Shown piece by piece: positions 6,974-14,160 of a stretch of DNA of 17,013 nt. Made by a program: the position numbers and the translations under genes. The notes below the pieces were generated by a model. That model worked only from the letters and a program-made list of their open reading frames with translations. It made no database searches and had not been told where the DNA came from. Position 1 is the first letter of the stretch; each line of letters begins with the position of its first letter. Source of the DNA: Selenomonadaceae bacterium (GTDB lineage Bacteria > Bacillota > Negativicutes > Selenomonadales > Selenomonadaceae); NCBI GenBank assembly GCA_016280345.1, contig JAEEGN010000185.1:1-17013 (forward strand), read 5' to 3'.

Positions 6974-7403
6974 GTCGTTGTCCCTCCCAACGGCCGCGTT
7001 TTGCCTGGTGGCCGGTATTGGATATTCAGGTTCTCGCCGGTTGTCAGGCGGCAATTTTGGCGAACCGGCTTCCCGTTGGAAGTCGGGATTGTTTAACGGG
7101 GATAAGATTTCCCGAGGGGCGTTATCGTTGTGGGCAAAATCCAGTGGAAATATAAACGCCGGATAAGAATTCAACGGCCTCTCCCGGACGTCTTCATGCC
7201 ATGTCCCTGCAGGCCTGGCGGGACTCCCCCCCTCGCCGTCGGAAACCCCAATGACGTCGTCGCATCATCATGGCCCCGGAACCCGGAAAAAGACGTTCTT
7301 TTTTGACGCTCCAAAGATACCCGTAGCAGCGCCGGCCTGGGCATGGACCAGGATCGGCGCTGCTTTATGGGTTCGAGGGTACGGATTTTCCCGGGAGTCT
7401 GAC
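6974..7403. other. 430-bp intergenic region between korC and the hydrogenase operon
   Basis: No gene is supported here. Visible elements are a strong hairpin at 7325-7364 near the korC end, an A/T-rich perfect inverted repeat at 7287-7303 (AAAAAGA, 3-nt loop, TCTTTTT), a 6-bp inverted repeat CCCGTT/AACGGG at 7072-7077 and 7095-7100, and a 7-bp inverted repeat GCCGGTT/AACCGGC at 7036-7042 and 7063-7069 in the presumed hydrogenase leader. I found no sigma-70 promoter with good spacing and no properly spaced LytTR repeat pair. The hydrogenase promoter should nevertheless be in this stretch. Confidence 0.6.
7325..7364 (-). terminator. Strong hairpin after korC, weak as an intrinsic terminator
   Basis: A perfect 9-bp outer stem (AGCAGCGCC at 7325-7333 with GGCGCTGCT at 7356-7364) encloses an inner CCTGG/CCAGG stem (7336-7340 and 7348-7352). 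It begins 39 nt beyond the korC stop, where an operon terminator is expected. On the minus strand it is followed by ACGGGTATCTTT rather than a run of T, so it may act as a 3' stabilising structure or need Rho or the A/T-rich inverted repeat at 7287-7303. Confidence 0.45.
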
Positions 7404-7937
7404 TTAGCGGTTCTTTACCAACGCGATGCCGGTCTGCAAAGCCTTCTTGTTCGCCTCCTCGGTTCCTTTCGGGACGCGAGCCAGCACCGCTTTCTCGATG
7501 GCTTCGTCCGATACGCAGCCCGTCAGCGCGGTGATGGCGCCGACGGCGACGATGTTGGCGAAGAGCGTTTTCCCGCAGGCCTCGACGGCGGCGTGGGTGA
7601 TGGGCAGATCGACGCGCTCCCCGCATCGGCCCGGAACGTCTTTCACGAACAATGTATCCGTTACGATGATGCTGTGTTCGTTGGTATCGCCGGAATACTT
7701 GTCCGCCGCTTCCTGACTCATGACCAGCAGCACGTCGGGGCAGGTCACGCGCCCGAAGTAGATGGTCTCGTCGGAGACGATCACTTCCGCCTTCGAAGAG
7801 CCGCCGCGGGCTTCCGGACCGTAGGACTGTGACTGGACCGCTTCCTTCCCGTCGAGGATGGCGGCCTCCGCCAGAATGATACCCGCGGTTATGAGCCCCT
7901 GGCCGCCGGTACCGGAGAAACGAAAATTATGCGTCAT
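7404..7937 (-). CDS. korC: 2-oxoacid:ferredoxin oxidoreductase, gamma subunit
   Basis: The protein has 177 residues and is the gamma-domain subunit of a four-subunit 2-oxoacid:ferredoxin oxidoreductase. The diagnostic FSGTGGQGLITAGIILAEAA-type glycine-rich start lies at residues 5-24, and the family EARGG motif follows in YGPEARGGSSKAEV. It packs against the alpha subunit and helps form the CoA site in this enzyme class. The ATG at 7937 is chosen because GGGAGG lies 8 nt upstream; the longer frame adds nine residues with no ribosome binding site. It is the last gene of the transporter-sucCD-korDABC operon. The 78-nt gap from korB contains a GC hairpin. Choice of 2-oxoglutarate as substrate comes from the neighbouring sucCD genes. 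Confidence 0.9.
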   Translation of the reverse strand: MTHNFRFSGTGGQGLITAGIILAEAAILDGKEAVQSQSYGPEARGGSSKAEVIVSDETIYFGRVTCPDVLLVMSQEAADKYSGDTNEHSIIVTDTLFVKDVPGRCGERVDLPITHAAVEACGKTLFANIVAVGAITALTGCVSDEAIEKAVLARVPKGTEEANKKALQTGIALVKNR

Positions 7938-8000
7938 GTTTTTTTCCTCCCTTGGAGCAGGCACGGAGGCGCGACGCGGACCGTGTCTGCGTATGCATGG

Positions 8001-8017
8001 GACCCGCGAAGCGGGTC
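8001..8017 (-). repeat. Perfect GC hairpin at the korB-korC junction
   Basis: GACCCGC (8001-8007) and GCGGGTC (8011-8017) form a 7-bp stem with a 3-nt loop. The right arm overlaps the korB stop codon at 8016-8018. No T-run follows on the minus strand, so it is not a typical terminator. It may affect mRNA processing or the korB:korC ratio, which is inference. Confidence 0.5.
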
Positions 8018-8852
8018 AGCGCCGGGCGCGTTCGATCACGCCATCGTAAGCCTCGGTGTATTCCTGAACCGCGTCCGTTTCGTAGAGAACGCCGATGGGG
8101 AATTTCCCGGCGGCCTGCGCTTCGGCCTTTTTCTCCGCCGGCATCTTTTCCCAGGCGGCCACCATCACGGCGTGGTCCCGCTGCCATTCCATCATCTTGG
8201 CCGGCGCCCCCGCCTTGTTCTGCCGGCCGAAGTTGATGGGGCAGGCGGAAACGCATTCGACGATGGCGAAGCCTTTATGCCGGATTCCCTTGGCGATGGC
8301 GTCAACCATCTGCGGGACATGGTAGGTCGTCGCGCGCGCCACGAAGGTCGCTCCGGCCGCTCGGGCCAGCTCCAGGAGGTTGAAGGACGGTTCAATCGTC
8401 ATATACGGCGCCGTCGTAGCCTTGCTGCCCTTCGGCGTCATGGGGGAATACTGGCCCCCGGTCATCCCGTATATGCTGTTGTTGTAAACCACGAGGGTGA
8501 GGTCGATGTTTCGCCGCGCCGCGTGGATCAGGTGGTTGCCGCCGATAGCGGTGCAGTCGCCGTCGCCGCTGGCCACGATGACCTTCAGGGCCGGATTTGC
8601 CATCTTCACGCCGCTGGCGATGGGGAGGGCGCGCCCGTGCAGGGTGTTCGCCGTGTTGAAATCGAGGTACCCGGAGGAGCGGCTGGAGCATCCGATGCCC
8701 GAAATCATGGCCACTTCATTCTGATCCAGCCCCAACTGGTCCACCGCTCTGGCGATAGCGCCCGTGATGATGCCGTTCCCGCAGCCGGGGCACCAGATAT
8801 GGGGCAGACGGCCCGGGCGGAAATACTTTTCTGCGATCTGTTCCATTCCCAT
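8016..8852 (-). CDS. korB: 2-oxoacid:ferredoxin oxidoreductase, beta (TPP-binding) subunit
   Basis: The protein has 278 residues and binds thiamine diphosphate and one [4Fe-4S] cluster. Visible are WCPGCGNG with Cys21/Cys24, Cys55 in GIGC, a further cysteine in the ECVSACPINFG segment, and the TPP/Mg motif GDGD at 96-99 with NN at 124-125. Together with korA it forms the catalytic core that decarboxylates a 2-oxoacid, transfers the acyl group to CoA and reduces ferredoxin. The ATG at 8852 lies 9 nt after GAAAGGAGA; a GTG at 8876 would overlap korA and lacks a site. A second ATG at 8846 is possible. It lies 20 nt after korA. Confidence 0.92.
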   Translation of the reverse strand: MGMEQIAEKYFRPGRLPHIWCPGCGNGIITGAIARAVDQLGLDQNEVAMISGIGCSSRSSGYLDFNTANTLHGRALPIASGVKMANPALKVIVASGDGDCTAIGGNHLIHAARRNIDLTLVVYNNSIYGMTGGQYSPMTPKGSKATTAPYMTIEPSFNLLELARAAGATFVARATTYHVPQMVDAIAKGIRHKGFAIVECVSACPINFGRQNKAGAPAKMMEWQRDHAVMVAAWEKMPAEKKAEAQAAGKFPIGVLYETDAVQEYTEAYDGVIERARR

Positions 8853-8872
8853 TTGCTGCAATCTCCTTTCCC

Positions 8873-10015
8873 TCACTTTTTCATTGCTTTCTTGATTTCC
8901 GCCAGGAGCTCCTGGGGTGTCGCCGACTCGTTGTCGTATTTCCCGTAAAGCGAGACCGGGCAGGCGCCGGCGACGACGCGACCGACTTCCAGCACGTACT
9001 GGCCGTAATTGAGCTCATGCACGAGAATCCCGTTTATCCGGCCGGCGATTTCCTGGACCTGCTTCTCCGGGAACGGCCAGATGGTGATGGGGCGGAACAG
9101 GCCGACCTTCAGGCCCTCCTGCCGGGCGAGGTTCACGGCGGCATACGCGCTGCGCGCCGCTCCGCCGAAGGCGATGACCGCGAACTCGGCGTCGTCCATT
9201 CGGTAATTCTCGAAGGTGACGATATCGTCAAGATGGTTGTAAATCTTGTCATGGAGCCGGTTCAGGCTCTCGACGGTCCCGGCGGGTGTCCCCTTCGGGA
9301 AGCCGGTTTCGTCGTGGACGAGGCCGGTCACGTGCCAGCGGTAGCCGCTGCCGAACGGTGCCATGGCCGGTACAAGATCTTCCTTGTCCGCCGCGTAAGC
9401 CAGGTATTCCTCCGGTTTGCACGACGGGGTTTTGCGGCTCGCGGCCTCGATGCCCTGGTAGTCGTCGGGAAGGACAATCTTCTCACGCATGTGCCCGATC
9501 ACTTCGTCCATCAGCATGATGACGGGAACCCGGTATTTCTCCGACAGGTTGACGGCGCGAATCGTGAGTTCGAAGGACTCCGGTACGCTCGAAGGGGATA
9601 CGACGATGACCCAGTGATCGCCGTGGGTGCCCCAGCGGCTCATCATCACCTCGCCCTGGGCGGGCGAGGTGGGCTGCCCGGTGGCCGGCCCCACGCGCTG
9701 CACGTCCACAATGACGACGGGGATTTCCGCGATGCAGGCGAGACCGAGCATTTCCTGCTTCAGGGAAAAACCGGGGCCGCTCGTCGCGGTCATGGATTTC
9801 AATCCGGCCATGGAAGCGCCGATGGCCGTACCGAGTCCGGCAATCTCATCCTCCGTCTGCATGAATTTTCCGCCGACCTGCGGCAGGCGGAGCGCCAGTT
9901 GTTCGGCGATTTCAGTGGAGGGCGTGATGGGATAGCCGCCGTAAAATCTCACCCCAGCGGCGACAGCGCCCTCGACGACCGCCTGGTTCCCCTGCAAAAG
10001 CAATGTTCTCGACAT
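8873..10015 (-). CDS. korA: 2-oxoacid:ferredoxin oxidoreductase, alpha subunit (2-oxoglutarate type)
   Basis: The protein has 380 residues, the usual length for a separate alpha subunit without a fused gamma domain. Characteristic segments are GGYPITPSTEIAE near residue 26 (2-oxoacid pocket) and MTATSGPGFSLKQEMLGLA around residues 75-93. The protein forms the pyrimidine-binding half of the TPP site with korB. The ATG at 10015 is preceded by GGGAG. It starts 12 nt after korD. The alpha/beta/gamma/delta set in the order D-A-B-C right after sucCD points to 2-oxoglutarate/succinyl-CoA interconversion. Related enzymes acting on branched-chain 2-oxoacids have the same architecture, so substrate assignment is partly contextual. 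Confidence 0.92.
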   Translation of the reverse strand: MSRTLLLQGNQAVVEGAVAAGVRFYGGYPITPSTEIAEQLALRLPQVGGKFMQTEDEIAGLGTAIGASMAGLKSMTATSGPGFSLKQEMLGLACIAEIPVVIVDVQRVGPATGQPTSPAQGEVMMSRWGTHGDHWVIVVSPSSVPESFELTIRAVNLSEKYRVPVIMLMDEVIGHMREKIVLPDDYQGIEAASRKTPSCKPEEYLAYAADKEDLVPAMAPFGSGYRWHVTGLVHDETGFPKGTPAGTVESLNRLHDKIYNHLDDIVTFENYRMDDAEFAVIAFGGAARSAYAAVNLARQEGLKVGLFRPITIWPFPEKQVQEIAGRINGILVHELNYGQYVLEVGRVVAGACPVSLYGKYDNESATPQELLAEIKKAMKK

Positions 10016-10027
10016 GGTTTCACTCCC

Positions 10028-10213
10028 TCACTTTTCCACGAATATCGCGTAATCCGGACAGCGCATCTCGCACTGTCCGCACAGGATGCAATCCGGCGCT
10101 TTGCCTTCGACGATGGCGCATTTCCCAACCTCGGTGACTTCCAACACCTTCTTGGGACAGAAATTGACGCAAATTCCACAGCCTTTGCAGCGCTGTGAGA
10201 TCAGCTTCAGCAT
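10028..10213 (-). CDS. korD: 2-oxoacid:ferredoxin oxidoreductase, delta (2x[4Fe-4S] ferredoxin) subunit
   Basis: This 61-residue ferredoxin-like protein has two complete cluster motifs, CKGCGICVNFCP and CILCGQCEMRCP. It passes electrons from the TPP/[4Fe-4S] core of the oxidoreductase to free ferredoxin. The ATG at 10213 is preferred because AAAGGAGG ends 8 nt upstream; a GTG one codon earlier is also possible. It begins 15 nt after sucD and is the first kor gene of the operon. Confidence 0.92.
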   Translation of the reverse strand: MLKLISQRCKGCGICVNFCPKKVLEVTEVGKCAIVEGKAPDCILCGQCEMRCPDYAIFVEK

Positions 10214-10228
10214 CACAGAAACCTCCTT

Positions 10229-11137
10229 TCACTCTGCCGTGTGGCATTTCTCGTAGATTCCGGCTTTCTTGAGGACACGAACCGCCGTTTCGCCGATATG
10301 GGCCACCGTATCGGCGACTTCGATGCCTGCCGCGCAAAGGGCCTTGATCTTGTCATCCGCCGTACCTTTGCCGCCGCTGATGATCGCCCCGGCGTGGCCC
10401 ATGCGCTTGCCCGGAGGCGCCTGCCGGCCGCTGATGAAACCGATGACCGGCTTTTTCATGTTGGCCTTGATCCATTCGGCTGCTTCTTCCTCAGCGGTTC
10501 CGCCGATCTCGCCGATCATGATGATCGCGTATGTATCGTCGTCCTCGTTGAACGCCGTCAGGGCTTCGATGAAATCCATCCCCTTTACCGGGTCACCGCC
10601 CAGCCCGACGGCGGTGGTCTGCCCGATTCCCGCCAGGGTCAGCTGGTAGGTTGCCTCGTAGGTCAGCGTTCCCGAGCGGCTGATGACGCCGACGTGACCT
10701 TTCTTGTGGATGTAGGTCGGCAGGAGCCCGAGCCTGGCTTCGCCTACGGTGAGAATCCCGGGGCAGTTGGGGCCGAGCAGCCGCGTCTTTGGATGCGCTT
10801 TCATGAAGGCCCGAACCTTCACCATATCCAGTACCGGGATGTGCTCGGTGATGCAGACGACGATGTCGAGATCGGACTCGATGGCCTCCATGATTGAGTC
10901 GGCGGCGAAGCGCGCCGGTACGTAAATCACGGAGGCGTTCGCACCCGTTGCATTCTTGGCGTCGGCAACGGTATCGAATACCGGGATTCCCATGACGGTT
11001 TCCCCCGAGTGTCCCGGAGAAACGCCGGCGACGACGTTCGTCCCGTACTCCATTGCAATCTTGGTGTGGAACGTGGCCTGTCGTCCCGTCAATCCCTGGA
11101 CGATCAGCCTGGTATCTTTCCCGACGAATACTGACAT
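10229..11137 (-). CDS. sucD: Succinyl-CoA synthetase (ADP-forming), alpha subunit
   Basis: The protein has 302 residues, close to the family norm. The N-terminal CoA-binding Rossmann domain includes TGRQATFHT (residues 17-25) and PGHSGETV, followed by GPNCPGILT. The active-site phosphohistidine is His248 in GKRMGHAGAIISGGKG. The alpha/beta enzyme interconverts succinyl-CoA + ADP (or GDP) + Pi with succinate + CoA + ATP (GTP). It starts 2 nt after sucC, with the ribosome binding site AGGAGG inside the end of sucC. Sitting between the transporter and the ferredoxin-linked oxidoreductase, it would harvest ATP from succinyl-CoA, or activate succinate if the pathway runs in reverse. Confidence 0.95.
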   Translation of the reverse strand: MSVFVGKDTRLIVQGLTGRQATFHTKIAMEYGTNVVAGVSPGHSGETVMGIPVFDTVADAKNATGANASVIYVPARFAADSIMEAIESDLDIVVCITEHIPVLDMVKVRAFMKAHPKTRLLGPNCPGILTVGEARLGLLPTYIHKKGHVGVISRSGTLTYEATYQLTLAGIGQTTAVGLGGDPVKGMDFIEALTAFNEDDDTYAIIMIGEIGGTAEEEAAEWIKANMKKPVIGFISGRQAPPGKRMGHAGAIISGGKGTADDKIKALCAAGIEVADTVAHIGETAVRVLKKAGIYEKCHTAE

Positions 11138-11139
11138 TT

Positions 11140-12321
11140 TCAGACAGCCTCCTTTGCTTGGGCGGCGAGTTCTACCGCCAGTTTGGCTCCGTCCTCCATC
11201 TTGCCGACGAGATGGACCTTCGGCAAAGCGGCCTCCCGGAGAATCTTTTTCCCCGCTTCCACGTTGGTACCGTCAAGCCGCGCGACGACAGGAACCTTTA
11301 GTCCGACGAGCTTCGCGGCCTCGACGATGCCGCCGGCAATCACGTCGCATTTGTTGATGCCGCCGAAAATGTTCACGAACACGCTGCGGACCTGATCGTC
11401 CGACTGCATGATGCGGATGGCTTCCGCGATCTTCTCCACCGTGGAGTCACCGCCGACGTCGAGGAAGTTCGCCGGCTCGCCGCCGTAGAATTTGATGATA
11501 TCGACGGTGGCCATCGCCAGCCCGGCGCCGTTGACCATGCAGGCTACGTCGCCACCGAGGTTGACGTAGGACAACGAGGCCTTCGCCGCGGCGCGCTCCT
11601 TCGGATCCTCCTCACTTTCATCACGCAATGCCTCCACCTCCGGATGCCGGAACAGGGCGCTGTCGTCGAAGTTCAGCTTGGCGTCGAGGGCGATGATGTC
11701 GTTGCCCTTCGTGAGCACCAGCGGGTTGATTTCCGCCAGGGAGCAATCCTTCTCCACGAACAGGGTGTAAAGGTTCATCATCAGCGTTTGCACCTTGCCC
11801 CGCGCGTTCCCGGGAAAACCCATCCGGCAGGTGAGACGCTTCGCCTGGAACGGCTGGAGTCCCACGGCGGGATTGACGCGCTCCATGAAGATCTTTTCCG
11901 GGGCTTCGGCGGCGACCGTCTCGATTTCCATTCCGCCCTCGGCGCTGCCCATCAGTATGACTTCGGCGGAATCGCGGTCAATCGTGATGCCCAGATAGTA
12001 TTCCTTTTCAATATCGCTTCCTTCCTCGATCAGCAGGCGGTTCACCATTTTTCCTTCCGGCCCTGTCTGATGCGTCACGAGCTTTTTTCCCAGGATCTGG
12101 GAGGCGAAATACTTTACTTCGTCGATGTTGTGCGCCAGCTTGACGCCGCCCGCTTTGCCGCGGCCCCCGGCGTAGATCTGGGCCTTTACCACGGTGACCG
12201 CCGCACCGAGGTCCTTGGCGACCCGCGCTGCCTCTTCGGGGCTGAAGGCGGGCTGCCCCTTCGGGATGGGGATGCCGTACCACTTCATCAGTTGCTTGGC
12301 TTGATACTCATGGATTTTCAA
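11140..12321 (-). CDS. sucC: Succinyl-CoA synthetase (ADP-forming), beta subunit, TTG start
   Basis: The protein has 393 residues. The N-terminal ATP-grasp domain starts with the family signature KIHEYQAKQL and contains AQIYAGGRGKAGGVKLA, and metal-binding residues lie in SLAEINPLV and ALDAKLNFDD. The C-terminal domain has VNIFGGINKCDVIAGGI, typical of the subunit contacting the phosphohistidine. The start is taken as TTG at 12321: AGGAGGG lies 8 nt upstream and the protein then begins exactly at the conserved position, whereas the upstream ATG at 12351 would place this ribosome binding site inside the coding region. The gene lies 63 nt after the transporter gene with no terminator seen between them. 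Confidence 0.95.
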   Translation of the reverse strand: MKIHEYQAKQLMKWYGIPIPKGQPAFSPEEAARVAKDLGAAVTVVKAQIYAGGRGKAGGVKLAHNIDEVKYFASQILGKKLVTHQTGPEGKMVNRLLIEEGSDIEKEYYLGITIDRDSAEVILMGSAEGGMEIETVAAEAPEKIFMERVNPAVGLQPFQAKRLTCRMGFPGNARGKVQTLMMNLYTLFVEKDCSLAEINPLVLTKGNDIIALDAKLNFDDSALFRHPEVEALRDESEEDPKERAAAKASLSYVNLGGDVACMVNGAGLAMATVDIIKFYGGEPANFLDVGGDSTVEKIAEAIRIMQSDDQVRSVFVNIFGGINKCDVIAGGIVEAAKLVGLKVPVVARLDGTNVEAGKKILREAALPKVHLVGKMEDGAKLAVELAAQAKEAV

Positions 12322-12384
12322 CGCTGATTCCCTCCTGTTATGCAGTATCATTCAGCGGAACATAGGATTGTCCCGCGTAAACGC

Positions 12385-13920
12385 TCATAGGATGCCCAAA
12401 ACCGTCCAGTACGTCTTGGCGAATACCAGCAGTAGCAGATAGCCGATGATCGTTACCGGAAGGCCGACCTTCATGCAGTCGGAGGCGCTGAAGGTTTCCG
12501 TGGCGTATGCGAGGATGCCCTGCGGCGAGTTGACCGGCAGTACGAACCCGAAGCTCACGACGAATTGCAGCAGCATCGTGATGTCAACCATGTTCAGGCC
12601 CTCAATGTTCAGGCTCTTCAGCACGGCGATCATGATGGGGATCATCGATGAAGCGACAGCAGTGGCGCTGGCGAACCCGAGGTGCACGATGATGAGGAAC
12701 GCCGCCAGGATGGCGAACACCGCGAATACGTCCATGGCGGCCAGCCCCAGGCCGGAAACGAGCTGGTTGGCCAGCCACATGGCGGCTTTTGTCTTGAGCA
12801 GGGCGGAGCCCATGCTGATGCCGATGCCGAAAAGCACCAGGGTGCCCCAGGAGACTTTGCTCTGCGCCTCTTTCCAGGTCATGATCTCAATGCCGGGCAG
12901 GAACATCAGAGTGATGGCGATGACCGTGGAGGCTGTCGTGGAAACCGGATGAAGGATTTTCTCCGTGACCCAGAACAACAGCAGGAGCAAAGAGATGATG
13001 AGCAGCTTTTTTTCTTTCGGGCGCATCGGGCCCAGTTCGCGCATGGCCGCCTTTACCGTCTCATCGCCGCCCTCGACCTCGTTCATCTCCGCCGGCAGCA
13101 TTTTCATGCAGATGAAGTAGAGGACGACGGACATGATGGCGGCGTAGGGCGCGGCGGCGGTGAACCAGTGCAGCCAGGTGATGCTGCCGCCGAGCTCTTT
13201 CTCGATGAAGCCGAGGGCCACCATGTTTTGGGCCGCCGCCGTCTTGATGCCGATGTTCCAGATGCTGGCCGCGTGGATCGTGGCCACCATGAGGAGCGCG
13301 GCAAAACGGCTATGGATCGAAAGCCGGAAGGCGGCGATAATGCCCAGCACGATCGGGATGATGCAGCCAACGCGCGCCGTCGTGCTCGGGACGAAAAAGG
13401 CGAGGACGAAGCCCACGAAGATCATGCCGGCCACGATGTGGCTCGTCTTCGAGCCGACCTTGGAAAGGATCGTCAGCGCGATTCGCTTGTCCAGTCCCGT
13501 GCTGGTCATGGCCGCGGCCAGGAACATCGCGGCGCCGACGAGCACGGTTCCACCGGCGCTCAGGCCGCCGAAGGTCATGGATATCGCCTGACCGAAGCCA
13601 ATCAGTTTTCCGGCGCCGGCGGCCGCCGGGTCGAGGGCCGGCGCCGTGCCGAGCATGAGCAGCATCAGCGACGCGATTACCGTTGCGCTGACCGGATAAG
13701 TCACCGCTTCGGTGATCCAGAGGACCACGGCGAAGAACAGCACGGAAAGCATCCGGTGTCCTCCCACCGAAAGGCCGGACGGTGTCGGAAGGACAAGGAT
13801 TGCCACCAGAACGGCCGTCGCCAGCGCCAGACCGTACTTCTTCATGAAGGGCGGCTGTCCTTCCAGCGCGGTCTTTTCCAATTTACCGATGTCCTCCACT
13901 TTGCCAATGTTTTCCACCAT
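12385..13920 (-). CDS. DASS (SLC13)-family dicarboxylate/anion transporter
   Basis: The protein has 511 residues with about 11-12 hydrophobic segments after a charged 26-residue N-terminus. The paired hairpin motifs of the divalent anion:sodium symporter family are recognisable as PSTTARVG (178-185) and PVNSPQG (462-468). This variant resembles the CitT / 2-oxoglutarate-malate translocator side of the family rather than the SNT motifs of VcINDY. It probably moves a C4-C6 di- or tricarboxylate across the inner membrane by symport or exchange. The ATG at 13920 has GGGAGG 8 nt upstream. It is the first gene of a seven-gene operon; the next genes interconvert 2-oxoglutarate, succinyl-CoA and succinate, so these acids are the best substrate guesses. 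LytTR-type repeats and a -10 box lie upstream. Confidence 0.88.
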   Translation of the reverse strand: MVENIGKVEDIGKLEKTALEGQPPFMKKYGLALATAVLVAILVLPTPSGLSVGGHRMLSVLFFAVVLWITEAVTYPVSATVIASLMLLMLGTAPALDPAAAGAGKLIGFGQAISMTFGGLSAGGTVLVGAAMFLAAAMTSTGLDKRIALTILSKVGSKTSHIVAGMIFVGFVLAFFVPSTTARVGCIIPIVLGIIAAFRLSIHSRFAALLMVATIHAASIWNIGIKTAAAQNMVALGFIEKELGGSITWLHWFTAAAPYAAIMSVVLYFICMKMLPAEMNEVEGGDETVKAAMRELGPMRPKEKKLLIISLLLLLFWVTEKILHPVSTTASTVIAITLMFLPGIEIMTWKEAQSKVSWGTLVLFGIGISMGSALLKTKAAMWLANQLVSGLGLAAMDVFAVFAILAAFLIIVHLGFASATAVASSMIPIMIAVLKSLNIEGLNMVDITMLLQFVVSFGFVLPVNSPQGILAYATETFSASDCMKVGLPVTIIGYLLLLVFAKTYWTVLGIL

Positions 13921-13961
13921 AAAATTCCCTCCCTAAAAAACAAAGTTCAGCGGCTACGATG

Positions 13962-13990
13962 AGTATAGAACGGGACGCGGCCGCCCAAAA
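13962..13990 (-). promoter_or_regulatory. Probable activator-dependent promoter of the transporter-sucCD-kor operon
   Basis: On the minus strand a good -10 box TATACT lies at 13967-13962. The hexamer 17 bp upstream (13990-13985) is TTTTGG, a poor -35, as expected for a promoter that needs an activator. The LytTR-type repeat pair ends about 10 bp upstream of this -35 position. Expected transcription start is near 13955, leaving a leader of about 35 nt. Confidence 0.6.
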
Positions 13991-14000
13991 CCGATTTTTA

Positions 14001-14030
14001 CCGAACGGCAGAAATTCGTGACCGAACGGT
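14001..14030 (-). promoter_or_regulatory. LytTR-type binding site: two 9-bp direct repeats, 12-bp spacer
   Basis: On the minus strand ACCGTTCGG (14030-14022) and GCCGTTCGG (14009-14001) are direct repeats separated by exactly 12 bp. The published LytTR consensus is [TA][AC][CA]GTTN[AG][TG] repeated with about 12 bp between copies. The first copy fits all nine positions and the second fits eight. Outer sequences TTTTTACCG and CGGTAAAAA also form an inverted repeat across the whole site. The site lies just upstream of the transporter promoter and is a good candidate target for the LytTR regulator encoded at 3066-3782. Confidence 0.7.
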
Positions 14031-14126
14031 AAAAAGAATGGCATGACAGGCATGGCGGCGCGCGGGCGGGCAAGGGAAGGGAAAAATCAACGGCAAAGGC
14101 AGAGTGCCGGCCTTCCGGCAAAAGAA

Positions 14127-14160
14127 AAAGCGCAAGGAAGCTCACGCTTCATTGCGCTTT
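14127..14160 (-). terminator. Second intrinsic terminator in the intergenic region
   Basis: AAAGCGCAA (14127-14135) pairs with TTGCGCTTT (14152-14160). After a single mismatch the stem continues with GAAGC (14137-14141) and GCTTC (14146-14150) around a TCAC loop. On the minus strand it is followed by TTCTTTTG. It lies about 200 nt beyond the terminator of the F420 ligase-like gene, and no gene is seen between the two. Confidence 0.7.

Noticed and set aside
6974..7174. N-terminal extension of the hydrogenase by 67 codons
   Set aside because: The extension is Pro/Asn-rich without family similarity and would contain the strong ribosome binding site that fits the ATG at 6973.
7150..7178. LytTR-like pair upstream of the hydrogenase (GCCGTTGAA and GGCGTTTAT)
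   Set aside because: Matches are poor and the start-to-start distance is 18 bp rather than 21.
12682..13962. 426-codon plus-strand open frame opposite the DASS transporter
   Set aside because: Very Asp/Gly/His/Arg-rich translation typical of an antisense frame of a membrane protein; no family features.
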